In this document: positions 45,401-57,200 of the stretch, one piece after another
How the letters are laid out: every line of letters begins with the position of its first letter
How positions within the stretch are numbered: the stretch's first letter is position 1
Assembly: GCF_001659605.2 (NCBI RefSeq)
Contig: NC_035173.2
Span: forward strand, 16,904,618 to 16,968,617
Direction: 5' to 3'
DNA: 64,000 nucleotides
Origin: Manihot esculenta
Lineage: Eukaryota > Streptophyta > Magnoliopsida > Malpighiales > Euphorbiaceae
Program-made: the position numbers and the translations under genes
The notes under the pieces: generated by a model
The model's database searches: none
The model's input: the letters and a program-made list of their open reading frames with translations, nothing else
What the model was told of the DNA's origin: nothing

Positions 45401-47482
45401 GCTCTCTGACATGACTATCCAGCTCTCTCACATGAGCTAGAAAACCCTGACAACCCCTCCTGAGTAGCCTACGAGCTTGAAGGGCTGATATTAAACCTCT
45501 AGGTGTACTCCCCCTGTCTCCTCTAAAGACGACCTCTGACCCATCCTGACATCTGAACTTGACTACCTTGTCTCTGCAGTCCAAGGTAGCACCATGGGTA
45601 GATAGCCAATCCATCCCTAGAATGACGTCAAAATCTGTCAAGTCTAGAACCACAAGGTCGGTGGACAGGCATCTTCCCTCCACAAAAACTGGACTATACT
45701 GGCAGACTGACTCTGCCACTGACGGGTCACACTTGGGTCCACTGACCCATAAAGGACACTCTAACCCAGAGACCATCAATCCTAACCTCTCGACGGCCCT
45801 CGGAGCAATGAAAGAATGAGATGCACCAGGGTCCATTAATGCATACACATCAGAACAACCAATGATGAGATTACCTGACACCATGGTGTTGGATGTGTTT
45901 GCCTCCTGCTGAGTCATGGTAAAGATCCGTGCTGGGGCTGATGGACCTTCACCTCTGAAACTCGCTGAAGAAGGGGCTGCCCCTCTCCCTCGGCCTCTGC
46001 CACTAGCCTGAGTCGCGGCTGGAGCTACTGGCTGAGCCACACTACCAGAAGCTGTTTGCTGAGACTGTACCACTGAAGCTACTCTAGGACACTCCCGAGC
46101 CATGTGTCCCTCCTGCCCACATCTGAAGCAGGCTGTCGTCCTAACCAGACATACTCCCTTGTGCGGTCTCCCACATTTCCTGCATACTGCATTATCTGCA
46201 CCTGAGCTCGAGCCACCTCCTAATCCCAGACCTGACTTGATCTTACTCCAGAACTTATTCTTCTTGGACTTCCGGGAGCCTCTGTCCCACTTCTTACTGC
46301 CTGAACTCAGAGAAGAAAGGTCTAACTTACCCCCTCCTGGGGTCTTGGAACCAGAAGGCTGTGCCACTGACTGCTTGACTTTCCATTCGATGATAGCACT
46401 AGCCTCCATCCTCCGAGCCATATCCACTATGGCATGGAAACTCTCCCTCTCTGCTGATTGAATCAAGGAGGAATACCTGGAATGGAGCCTCATGATATAC
46501 CTCCTTGACTTCCTCTGATCTGTGTCCAGATTCTGCCCAGCAAACGGCAACAACTCCAAGAATCTGTCTGTATACTTATCCACACTCATGTCATCCGTCT
46601 GCCTCAACTGCTTAAATTCAATCATTTTTCAGCTCCCTGGAACTGTCAGGGAAAGCCCATCCTGCAAACTCATTGGCAAACTCCTCCCAGGATAGACTGT
46701 CCAACCTCGGGTTCACATAGTTCTTGAACCACTATCGGGCCTTCTTGCATTTTAATGTGAACCCAGCCATCTGAATGGCTCTACTGTCATCAGCTCCTAT
46801 CTCATCTGTGATTGTCTTGACCCTCTCAAGGTACACAAACGGGTCATCACCGGTTTCAAACTGGGGAGCACCCAGCTTCATATAGTCGGTCATCTTGACC
46901 TTGCTCCCACCAGATAAGCTAGGCTTAGGCATATGGGTTGCTGGAACTGAGGGTTCTGCTGATGGTGGAGGAGGTGCAACATTTTATGAGGTAGGGTTAG
47001 TTGGATTTGGATAGTAGGGTGGGGGTGGATACATTGGGTACTGTGAGTATGGTGGGTAGTAGGGTGGGTATGGCATGTGTGGGGGATAAGGGGTAAAGCT
47101 AGGGTAGTCCGATGTACCTCCCATCGAATACCCGGGATTTTGTGAAAAGTGTGGGTAGTGGGGTGGCTGAACAAATCCCGAGGCCTGAGTGCCTCCTTGG
47201 GACTCTCCCATTCCCTCTTCTGACATGCTAACTCCCAGACTGCTATCTCTCCTCTGCTCTACGTCCATATCATCCCCCATATCCTCTGACATTCCTCCCT
47301 GAACTGTTCCCTTCACTGATCTGCTTCTACCCAGATCCAGAGACCTTCTAGGGTCTCTTACTGCTCTTTCTCTGCTAGCCCTACTAGACATTGCCCTTAG
47401 GCAATGTAGAAGGACGGGCGCTCATGCCTTCATCCTCAGGTGGCACTCCAGTCAATCATGCAGATCGATGAGTTCCTCTCAT
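42489..47482 (-). pseudogene. Gag-pol of gypsy copy E3, broken
   Basis: Same protein order as copy B, minus strand, ATG at 47482. It has many defects: an extra base near 47395; a TAA near 46985 in the Pro-rich part of gag; a TAG near 46733; an extra A near 46621 that shifts the frame; TAG in place of Trp at about 44620 in the connection after reverse transcriptase; TAG at about 43606 after EVC in the integrase zinc region; and TAG near 42905 before EGDMVLLK. The longest open part (44622-46625, 667 codons) covers the end of gag, protease and most of reverse transcriptase. It is older or more decayed than E1 and B. Confidence 0.9.
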
Positions 47483-47728
47483 CCTGTTTTCTGAAAAACA
47501 GCACAAATCACGTAAACATTAGCATCATATGGTTCATGTGAGCACACATGAACCCGCATCACATACATCACATATCATTAATGCACATGCATATAATCAT
47601 GGCATTTCACATCATCATACAAGACAGGACTCCACATCCTATCCTAGTGGACATGATCTTCCTATTGTGCTTGACCTTCTATAACCTCTATGAGCCCGAC
47701 ACTCTAGGTCCGACCATATGAACCTAGG

Positions 47729-47740
47729 GCTCTGATACCA
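47729..47740 (-). other. Primer binding site of E3
   Basis: Minus-strand TGGTATCAGAGC, tRNA-iMet type. Confidence 0.85.
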
Positions 47741-47743
47741 ATC

Positions 47744-48464
47744 TGTAACGATCCGAAAATCGGACCGCTACCGGCGCTAGGGTCCAAATCGGCATAAGGC
47801 CGCCGGGACCCGTAGCAAGCCAAACCTTCATCCTATGAACCTGTTTAATCCCATACATGATCAACAACATACATAAAAAAATTTGAACTTTTCTTTCCAT
47901 TCAGTCACCAAACTCAACCTGTGCATGCACTATACATAAACATAACCATCAACCCACCTTGGAGTCCTCAACAATGCTCCAATGGGGTAACATAACATAC
48001 ATTGAGTTTGGTTCAACATAGGCATCTATTGAAATCATTACATTTAAAAGATCATGGAAATAAAGGGGATTAACATACAACTAGGGTCAAGCACATCTCT
48101 AAACCTTAATATCATTATTACATTACATAACTGTACTAAAAATCATATATCGACATTTCTCATGTCCACACTAGCTATTACATGACCAAAACTTCATTAC
48201 TCTTGCTGACCTCCTGGTCTACTCTGTACCTGCAAACCTAGGGGTTAAGGGAGAGGGGTGAGCTACTAGAGCCCAGTAAGCATAATAATAAAACATTTAC
48301 ATTAAAGGTTCATGCTTTCATGGAATGCATCATATCACAACTAATCATATCAAGGATGAACTTGTCACCACTTAGCCCTCTACATATTCCAATCATGCCA
48401 GGGGCGTAATGCAGGCCACACCTGGTCTTTCTCTTATACATAACATATCATACATGACCAACTG
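47744..48464 (-). repeat. 5' LTR of E3, interrupted
   Basis: The first 721 bases match the E2/E3 shared LTR (40106 onward). The sequence then stops at GACCAACTG, where the plus-strand LTR of copy A begins. The missing rest should lie beyond the right edge of the window if A inserted here. Confidence 0.85.
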
Positions 48465-50780
48465 TGTAATACCCGGCTAGACTCCGGTATCGAAATTCCT
48501 ACCGTCCGGTGGAATCTCGGATGTCGGAGACCTCTAGAAGGGTAAAACCATGTTTTCATAAAATGTTTTAATGCATTTGATGCTTTTAAGTAAAAAGGAA
48601 AATGAGTTTTGTATGAAAATAACTTTGGAGGAAAACCCAGGTTCGGCCGCCGAACATGCAGGCATTTCGGGTGTGCCTTAGGCCCCCGAAGGCATAAGTG
48701 AGGGAAGTCCAGGTTCGGCCGCCGAACCTCAAGTTCGGCCGCCGAACATGGCATGCATGCGGAGGCATGTTCGGCCCCCGAACGTGGCCTGGCCAGCCAC
48801 TATAAAAGGGTCCCTTAGCCGAAATGGGCGAGCTTTTCTCCCCATTTTCGGCCAAGGTGAGCTCTCCGCCGTTCCTCACCAGTCTTTGAGTTCTTCCTTC
48901 AGATCTTTCAAGTTTTTCACAAGTTTTCATCTTGTTTTGAAGATTTTCAAGTTTTGAGCAAGTTTTGAGCTTGGAGACCCAAGGAAGTTGAAAATCTCCC
49001 ATCTCAAAGTTTTGGTCGCCCCTTTCTCGATCTTCAAGAGGTAAGGGCCGATCTTGAACTCATTCCATGTTTTAAGTAAGTTTTATGAAGATCTATGAGG
49101 TAGAATGCATGTTTAGCTTATGGTTAGGTTTATGGGTTTAATATGTGTTTATGAACAATGTGGCTTGCAAATGCATGTTTGATGTGTTGTAGATGGGGTT
49201 TTAGATAGTTTGAAGCCCCTAGGAGCTTGTATGCTTGTGTATGTGTGTTGTAGAATAGGTTTATGCATGTTTGGATGGAATGGGAGGCGTATATGCATAG
49301 AAGAGCTGAGTTTCTGCCACTAAGGGAGAAACCAGGTTCGGCAGCTAAAGGAACTTTCGGCCGCCGAACATGCTTGTGGAAGCAGCCTTCGGCTGCCGAA
49401 GCTTGGCCCCGAAAGGAGACTTTCGTCTCTGTCTGGGAGTTTCGGCCACCGAAAGTGCCGCCGAACATGCATGAGTTTCGCCTCTGTCTGGGAGTTTAGG
49501 CCGCCGAAGGTGCCGCCGAACCTGCTTGACTTTCGGCTCTTGAGGGACTTTCGGCCGCCGAACCTGCCGCCGAAAGTGCCCTGTCCAGCCCTCTTTTGCA
49601 TGTTTTTCTATGATTGTTTCATGATGTTCTAGGGGGTTTTTGGGGGATGTTTTTAGGGTTATATTCTAGTTGTTTGGTCCCTCATTTGAGTCCACCTGTG
49701 TAGGTTCGGACCTGAGAAACCGAGGACCCCAGCAGTGAGTCAGCTGCTTCAGTCATTGTCAGAGCTAGCCAAGAGGTGAGTAGAATTAACCTTTACGTTT
49801 TAAAGCGAATAAATTATAAAGTTTTGAGCATGTTCATGCATCATGAATGCCATGTGATGAATTAGGTTGTTTGCATTAGAATTCACGAATATGTTGCATT
49901 GCATTTATGATGTTGATGTGGATTGGTTATTGGATGACCCTTTAGTCCTCATATGATACGATGATGTTACGGCATGATACGATATGGAAGTCCAGGTTGT
50001 ACCCATTCTACGTCCCTGGCACGATGTAAGAGAAAGTCCAGGTTGTACCCATTCTACATCCCTGGCACATTGGAATGCTATGTTATGTTATGTTAAGAGA
50101 AAGACCGGTTGACCCATTCTACGTCCTGGCACTTTGGAAGGTAGAGGACTATTGGTGACAATACCATCCGAGATGTGATTTGTTGTGATGTGTTGCATTA
50201 CATGATGGCATGAGAATTTAAAATATTGTTTTTCATTATTCTGCTCACTGGGCTCTAGTAGCTCACCCCTTTTCCCTAATCCCCCAGGATTGCAGGTACG
50301 GGCTAGACAGAAAAGTCAAGAAGAGTAAAGTCATGTGTTTGAAATAGATAGAAAGTGGACATGATAAATTGTAAAATGATGTAAAGTTTGAATAGTCATG
50401 TTATGTATAATGATATTGAGGATTAGAAGTTGTGCTTGACCCTATGGATGTTGTTATCCCTTTTATTACAGGATCTTAGATGTTTGATGTTGTAGATGTA
50501 AACCAACTCAACACATGTTATGCCACCCATTGGGGGCATTGATGAGATCCCACAGAGGGGTCAAGTTTATGATTATGACTATGTTCAGTGTATGCACAGG
50601 TTGAGTTTGGTGTATGATAGAATGTATGAAAGAAAAGTTTTAATTTTTTATGTATGTTGTTGATCAGGTATGGGATTAAACAGGTTTACAGGTTACATGT
50701 CAGGCTTGCTACGGGTCCTGGCGGCCTTAAGCCGATCTGGATCCTAGCGCCGGTAGCGGTTCGATTTTCAGGTCGTTACA
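48465..50780 (+). repeat. 5' LTR of gypsy copy A
   Basis: 2316 bases from TGTAATACCCGG to GGTCGTTACA, plus-strand orientation. TATAAAAG at 48801-48808; a splice-donor-like AAGAG|GTAAGG at 49036-49046; near-palindrome clusters at 48645-48785 and 49330-49575; and three tandem copies of the GTACCCATTCTACGTCC segment at 49985-50140. The 5 bases before it, AACTG, are the predicted target duplication. Confidence 0.9.
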
Positions 50781-50783
50781 GAA

Positions 50784-50795
50784 TAGTATCAGAGC
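50784..50795 (+). other. Altered primer binding site of copy A
   Basis: TAGTATCAGAGC, with the second base changed from G to A compared with the other copies. Confidence 0.75.
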
Positions 50796-51041
50796 CCTAG
50801 GTTCATATGGTCGGACCTAGAGTGTCGGGCTCATAAATGTTATAGAAGGTCAAGCACAATAGGAAGATCATGTCCACTAGGATAGGATGTAGAGTCCTGT
50901 CTTGATTGATGATGTGAAATGCCATGATTATATGCGTGTGCATTAATGATATGTGATGTATGTGATGAGGGTTCATGTGTGCCCACATGAACCATATGAT
51001 GCTAATGTTTGCTTGTTATGTGCTGCCTTTCAGAAAACAGG

Positions 51042-51701
51042 ATGAGAGGAACTCGTCGATCTGCACGATTGACTGGAGTACCACCTGAGGATGAGGGCAC
51101 GAGCGCCCGTCCTCCTACATTGCCTAGGGCAATGTCTAGTAGGTCTAACAAAGAAAGAGCAGTAAGAGACCCTAGAAGGTCTCTGGATCTGGGTAGGAGC
51201 AGATCATTGAGGGGAACAGTTCAGGGAGGAATGTTAGAAGACATGGGGGATGATATGGATGTAGAGCAGAGGAGGGATGGCAGTCTGGGAGTTAGCATGT
51301 CAGAAGAGGGAATGGGAGAGTCCCAAGGAGGCACTCAGGCCTCGGGATTTGTTCAGCCACCCCACTACCCACACTTCTCACAAAATCCCGGGTATTCGAT
51401 GGGAGGTACATCACCCTAGCTTCACTCCTTATCCCACACAGATGCCATACCCACCCTACTACCCACCATATTCACAATACCCAATGTATCGACCCCCACC
51501 TTACTATCCAAATCCAGCAAACCCTACCTCAGAAAATGTTGCACCACCTCCACCACCTACAGAACCAGCAGCCCCAGTTACTCAACCTCCTAGACCTAGC
51601 TCAGCTAGTGGGAGCAAGGTCAAGATGACCGACTACATGAAGTTGGGTGCTCCTCAGTATGAAAAAGGGGATGACCCATTTGTGTATCTTGAAAGGGTTA
51701 A
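51042..51701 (+). pseudogene. Gag of copy A, 5' part, split by copy B
   Basis: Plus-strand gag from [12 protein letters not shown] at 51042. A 5-base deletion near 51412 (within GGTSDYPSF of the relatives) shifts the frame; the second frame then continues through the Pro/Tyr-rich part to KVKMTDYMKLGAPQY and FVYLERV, where copy B is inserted. The gene resumes at 61692. Confidence 0.9.
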
Positions 51702-54018
51702 TGTAATACCCGGCTAGACTCCGGTATCGGAATTCCTACCGTCCGGTGGAATCTCGGATGTCGGAAGCCTCTAGTAGGGTAGAAACATGTTTTCATAAAA
51801 TGTTTTAAAGTATTTCATGGTTTTAAGTATGAAAATTAAATGAGTTTTTGCATGAAAAGTCTTTGGAGGAAAACCCAGGTTCGGCCGCCGAAAGTCAAGT
51901 TCGGCCGCCGAACATGCATGCGTTTTGGAGGCACGTTAGGCCCCCGAAAGCATGAGTGAGGGCAGTCCAGGTTCGGCCGCCGAAAGTCCAGTGCGGCCGC
52001 CGAACATGGCATGCATGTGGAAGCACTTTCGGCCCCCAAACGTGGCCTGGCCAGCCACTATAAAAGGGTCACTTAGCCGAAATGGGCGAGCTTTCTCCCA
52101 TTTTCGGCCATAGCTAGCTTCCGACCTCCCTCTCCCCAGATATAGTGTTTTCCTTCAAATCCCCACCATTTTTCTTGAGTTTTAAGCTTGCATTGAAGAT
52201 TTTGAGCTTTTGAAACAAGTTTTGGAGCTTTGGGAACTCAGGAGCTCATTTTCGTGGATCTCCAAGTTTAGGTCATCTTCCTCTCGATCTTCAAGAGGTA
52301 AGAGCCGATCTTAAGCCCCATGTATGTTTTAAATAAGTTTTATGAAGTTTTATGGGGTAGAAATGCATGTTTAAGTTAGTTGAGCTATGTTAGGTTTTAT
52401 GGGATTTTTTGAGCAATGTGGCATGTTTGAGTATGTTTGAAGTGTTGTAGTTGGGGTATATGCTTGTTTGAGGCCCCTAGGAGCTTGTATGCATGTTTTG
52501 GTTGAGTGGTATGCATGATTTGAGCTTGGGAGGCAAAATGTGCATAGGAGAGCTGAGTTTCTGCCATTCTGGGAGAAACCAGGTTCGGCCGCCGAAGGGA
52601 CTTTCGACCGCCGAACCCCCTTGTGGAGGCAGGCCTTTTGGCAGCCGAAGTTGCCCCCGAAAGGAGACTTTCGTCTCTGTCTGGGACTTTCGGCCGCCGA
52701 AGGTGCCGTCGAACATGCATGAGTTTCGTCTCTGTCTGGGAGTTTCGGCCGCCGAAGGTGCCGCCAAACCTGCCTGACTTTCGGCTCTCGAGGGACTTTC
52801 GGCCGCCGAACCTGCCGCCGAAAGTGCCCTGTCCAGCCATTTCTTGTACGTTTTATGTAATTATTTTATGATGTTTTAGGGGGTTTTTGGGGAGTATGTT
52901 AGAGTTATGTTTATGTATGTTTGGTCCCTCATTTGGAGTCCACCTGTGTAGGTTCGGACCCGAGGAACCGAGGACCCCAGCAGTGAGCCAGCTGCTACAG
53001 AGTTTGTCAGAGCTAGCCAGAGGTGAGTGGAATAAACCTTAAGTTTTAAAATAAATAAAATATGAATTTTGAGCATGATCCATGCATCATGAATGCCATG
53101 AGATATAGTAGGTTGTTTGCATTAGTATTCACGAATATGTTGCATTGCATTTATGATGTTGATGTGGATTGGTTATTGGATGATCCTTTAGTCCTCATAT
53201 GATATGATGATGTTATGGCATGATATGGTATGGAAGTCCAGGTTGTACCCATTCTACGTCCCTGGCACGATGTAAGAGAAAGTCCAGGTTGTACCCATTC
53301 TACGTCCCTGGCACATTGGTATGTTATGATATGTTATGTTAAGAGAAAGACCGGTTGTACCCATTCTACGTCCCGGCACAGTTGGACTATGTAGAGGACT
53401 ATAGGTGACAATACCATCCGAGATGTGATTTGTTGTGATGTGTTGCATTTCATGAAAGCATGAAATTTTAATATATGATTTCTCTATTCTGCTCACTGGG
53501 CTTTGTAGCTCACCCCTCTCCCCTAACCCCAGATGTGCAGGTACAGGGTAGACCAGGAGGTTAGCCAGAGTTTTGAAGTATGTTTATGTAATAGTTAGAT
53601 TGTGGACATGACAATTGTACTATGATGTAATGTAAGAGATTTCAGTATGTTATGTAATGAGGTATATTGAGGTTATAGACGTGCTTGACCCTATGAGTAT
53701 TGTAATCCCTTGTTGATGCATGATCTTAGATATTTGATGATACAGATGTTAGCCAACTCAACACATGTATATCGCCCATTGGGGCATTGATGAGATCCCA
53801 CAGAGGGGTCAAGTTTATGATTATGTTTTAGTGCATGCACAGGTTGAGTTTGGTGTATGAGAAATGAAAGAAAAGTTTTAATTTTTATGTATGATTGTTG
53901 ATCATGTATGGGATTATACAGGTTTACAGGTTATATGTCAGGCTTGCTACGGTTCCCGGCGGCCTTAAGCCGATCTGGATCCTAGCGCCGGTAACGGTCC
54001 GATTTTCGGGTCGTTACA
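51702..54018 (+). repeat. 5' LTR of copy B
   Basis: 2317 bases, TGTAATACCCGG to GGTCGTTACA. TATAAAAG at 52059-52066 is the probable promoter. GC-rich near-palindromes TTCGGCCGCCGAA occur upstream of it (51885-52035) and downstream (52575-52830). A 50-base tandem segment with GTACCCATTCTACGTCC is repeated three times at 53235-53385. Confidence 0.95.
52059..52066 (+). promoter_or_regulatory. LTR promoter TATA box of copy B
   Basis: TATAAAAG in the conserved context AGCCACTATAAAAGGGTC, also found at 48801 (copy A) and 59737 (3' LTR). Confidence 0.7.
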
Positions 54019-54281
54019 GAATGGTATCAGAGCCCTAGGTTCATAGGATCGGACCTAGAGTGTCGGGCTCATAGATGTTCTAGAAGGTTAAGCACAGTAG
54101 GAAAGATCATGTCCACTAGGATAGGATGTGGAGTCCTGTCTTGTATGATGATGTGAAATGCCATGATTATATACATGTGCATTGATGCTATGATATGAAT
54201 GATGTATATGTGATGAGGGTTCATGTGTGCCCACATGAACCATATGATGCTAATGTTTGTATGATGTGTACTGTTTTTCAG
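52293..54281 (+). other. Possible leader intron of copy B
   Basis: A donor-like AAGAG|GTAAGA with GT at 52298 lies downstream of the TATA box. An acceptor-like CTGTTTTTCAG ends at 54281, eight bases before the gag ATG. Both signals are kept in the other copies where the region survives (A: 49041 and 51033; reverse-strand equivalents near 41816 and 47495). Splicing would remove the primer site and most of the leader. This is a prediction from sequence signals only. Confidence 0.45.
54022..54033 (+). other. Primer binding site of copy B
   Basis: TGGTATCAGAGC, tRNA-iMet type, three bases after the LTR. Confidence 0.9.
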
Positions 54282-54289
54282 AAAATAGG

Positions 54290-57200
54290 ATGAGAGGAAC
54301 TCGTCGATCTGCACGATTGACTGGAGTGCCACCTGAGGATGAGGGCACGAGCGCCCGTCCTCCTACATTGCCTAGGGCAATGTCTTGTAGAGCCAACAGA
54401 GATAGAGTGTCAAGGGACCCTAGAAGGTCTTTTGATGCTAGCAGAAGGGGGACAGATAGAGGAGGAAGTTCTTCAGATGTGAGGGAGGTTATGGAAGAGG
54501 ATCAGAGGAGGGATGGGAATTTGGATGTTAGCATGGAGGAAGAAGGGACAGGGGAGTCTCAGGGAGGCGTTCAGGCCTCGGGGTATGGTTTTCCACCCCA
54601 TTATCCACCCTTCCCACAGGGTTCAGGGTATCCGATGGGAGGTACATCAGATTACTCCAGCTTTAACCCCTACCCTACCTACATGCCTTATCCACCTTTC
54701 TATCCACCTTACACACAGTACCCATCTTATCCACCCTCACCCTTCTATCCAAACCCGGCAAACCCCACCTCAGGGAATGCTGCACCTCCACCCCCACCAC
54801 CTACAGAACCAGCAGCCCCAGTTACTCAACCTCCTAGACCTAGCTCAGCTGATGGGAGCAAGGTAAAGATGACAGATTACCTCAAGCTAGATGCTCCCAA
54901 ATACAAGTCAGGGGATGACCCCTTTGAGTATCTGAGAGTGGTGAAGACAATAACTGATGAGCTAGGGGCAAGTGATAGCAGGGCCATTCAGATGGCAGGG
55001 TTCACCTTAAAGTGCAAGAAGGCACGGGAATGGTTCAAGTGTTATGTGGACCCGAGATTAGACGGTATGACATGGGAGGAATTTGTGAATGAGTTCGCTG
55101 GATGGGCTTTTCCAGACAGTTCCAGAGAACTGAAGATGATTGAGTTTGAGCAGCTGAGGCAATCAGAGCACATGGGCGTAGAGGAGTTCACGGATAAATT
55201 CTTGGAGCTATTGCCTTTTTCAGGGCAAGCTCTAGATACAGATACGAAGAAAGCCAAGAGGTATGTTATGAAGCTGCATTCCAGGTACTCCTCGCTGATT
55301 CAGTCAGCTGAGAGAGAAAGTTTCCACACTGTGGTGGATATGGCTCGAAGAATGGAGGCAAGTGCTATAGTTGAGGGGTCAGTGAAACAGTCAGTGACCC
55401 AGTCTTCAGGGGTTAAGACCCCAGGCAGAGGAGGACCAGGTTTCTCTTCTCAGAGCTCAGGTAAGAAGAGGTGGGATAACACCACCAGGAAGCCGAAGAA
55501 GAATAAGTTTTGGAACAAGTTGAAATTCGGTCTGGGATTTGGCGGTGGCTCGAGCTCAGGCTCAGATGGTACAGAATGCCAGAGATGTGGGAGACCGCAC
55601 AGGGGAGTGTATCGAGCTGGGACTAACACATGTTTCAGATGTGGACAGGAGGGACACATAGCTCGGGATTGTCCTAGAGCACCTTTTATGGGCCAGCCCC
55701 AGCAGACAGCTTCTGGTAGTGTGGCACAGCCAGCAGTTCCAGCCACGACTCAGGGCAGTGGCAGAGGTAGAGGGAGAGGGGCAGCCTCTTCTTCTGGTTC
55801 CCGAGGTGAAGGTCCATCAGCTCCAGCCAGGATCTTCACCATGACACAGCAGGAGGCTAACACATCCAACACCGTGGTGTCAGGTAATCTCGTCATTGGG
55901 TGTTCTGATGTGTATGCATTAATGGACCCAGGTGCATCTCATTCATTTATTGCTCCGAGAGCCGTTGAGAGGTTGGGTCTGATAGTCTCTGGGTTAGAGT
56001 GTCCCCTATGGGTCAGTGGACCCAAGTGTGACCCGTCAGTGGCAGTGTCAGTCTGCCAGTACAGTCCAGTTTTTGTTGAGGGAAGATGCCTCTCCGCCGA
56101 CCTTGTGGTTCTAGATTTGACAGACTTTGACGTCATTCTAGGGATGGATTGGCTATCTACCCATGGTGCTACCTTGGACTGCAGGGACAAGGTAGTCAGG
56201 TTCAGAGATCAGAACGGGTCAGAGGTCGTCTTCAGAGGAGACAAGAGGGGCACACCTAGAGGTCTGATATCAGCTCTTCAGGCTCGTAGGTTGCTTAGGA
56301 AGGGATGTCAGGGGTACTTAGCTCATGTGAGAGAGCTAGACAGTCAGGTCAGGGAGCCGGCCTCGGTGCCAGTTGTCAGAGAGTTTCAGGATGTCTTTCC
56401 AGACGAACTTCCGGGTTTACCACCTGCTTGGGAGATAGAGTTCGAGATAGAGTTGGTGCCTGGAACCCGACCGATCTCTATCCCTCCCTACAGGATGGCC
56501 CCAGCTGAATTGAAAGAGTTGAAAGAGCAGTTGCAAGAGCTGGTAGAAAAGGGTTTCATCCGACAGAGTACCTCACCTTGGGGTGCTCCGGTCTTGTTTG
56601 TGAGGAAGAAGGATGGATCCCTTAGACTTTGTATCGACTACAGGCAGTTGAACAAAGTCACTACCAAGAATAGGTACCCTCTGCCAAGGATCGATGATCT
56701 ATTCGACCAGCTAGCCGGAGCGGGTTGTTTCTCCAAAATAGATCTAAGATCGGGGTACCATCAGCTAAGGATAAGGGATGAGGATGTGCCGAAGACAGCC
56801 TTCAGGACCAGATATGGGCATTTTGAGTTCCTTGTAATGCCGTTCGGGTTAACCAACGCCCCTGCAGCATTCATGGATCTCATGAACAAAGTGTTTAGCC
56901 AGTACCTGGATCACTTCGTTATTGTCTTTATAGATGATATCCTAGTGTATTCCAGGAATGCAGAGGAGCATGCCCATCATCTGCGGTTGGTCTTGCAGAC
57001 CTTGAGGGAACATGGCTTGTATGCCAAGTTCTCTAAATGTGAGTTCTGGCTGAGGAGCATTTCGTTCTTGGGGCATGTAGTGTCAGAGAATGGGATTGAG
57101 GTGGACCCCAAGAAGACGAAAACTGTGGCTAACTGGCCTAGACCCACTTCAGTGACAGAGATTAGAAGTTTCTTGGGTTTGGCAGGTTACTACAGGAGGT

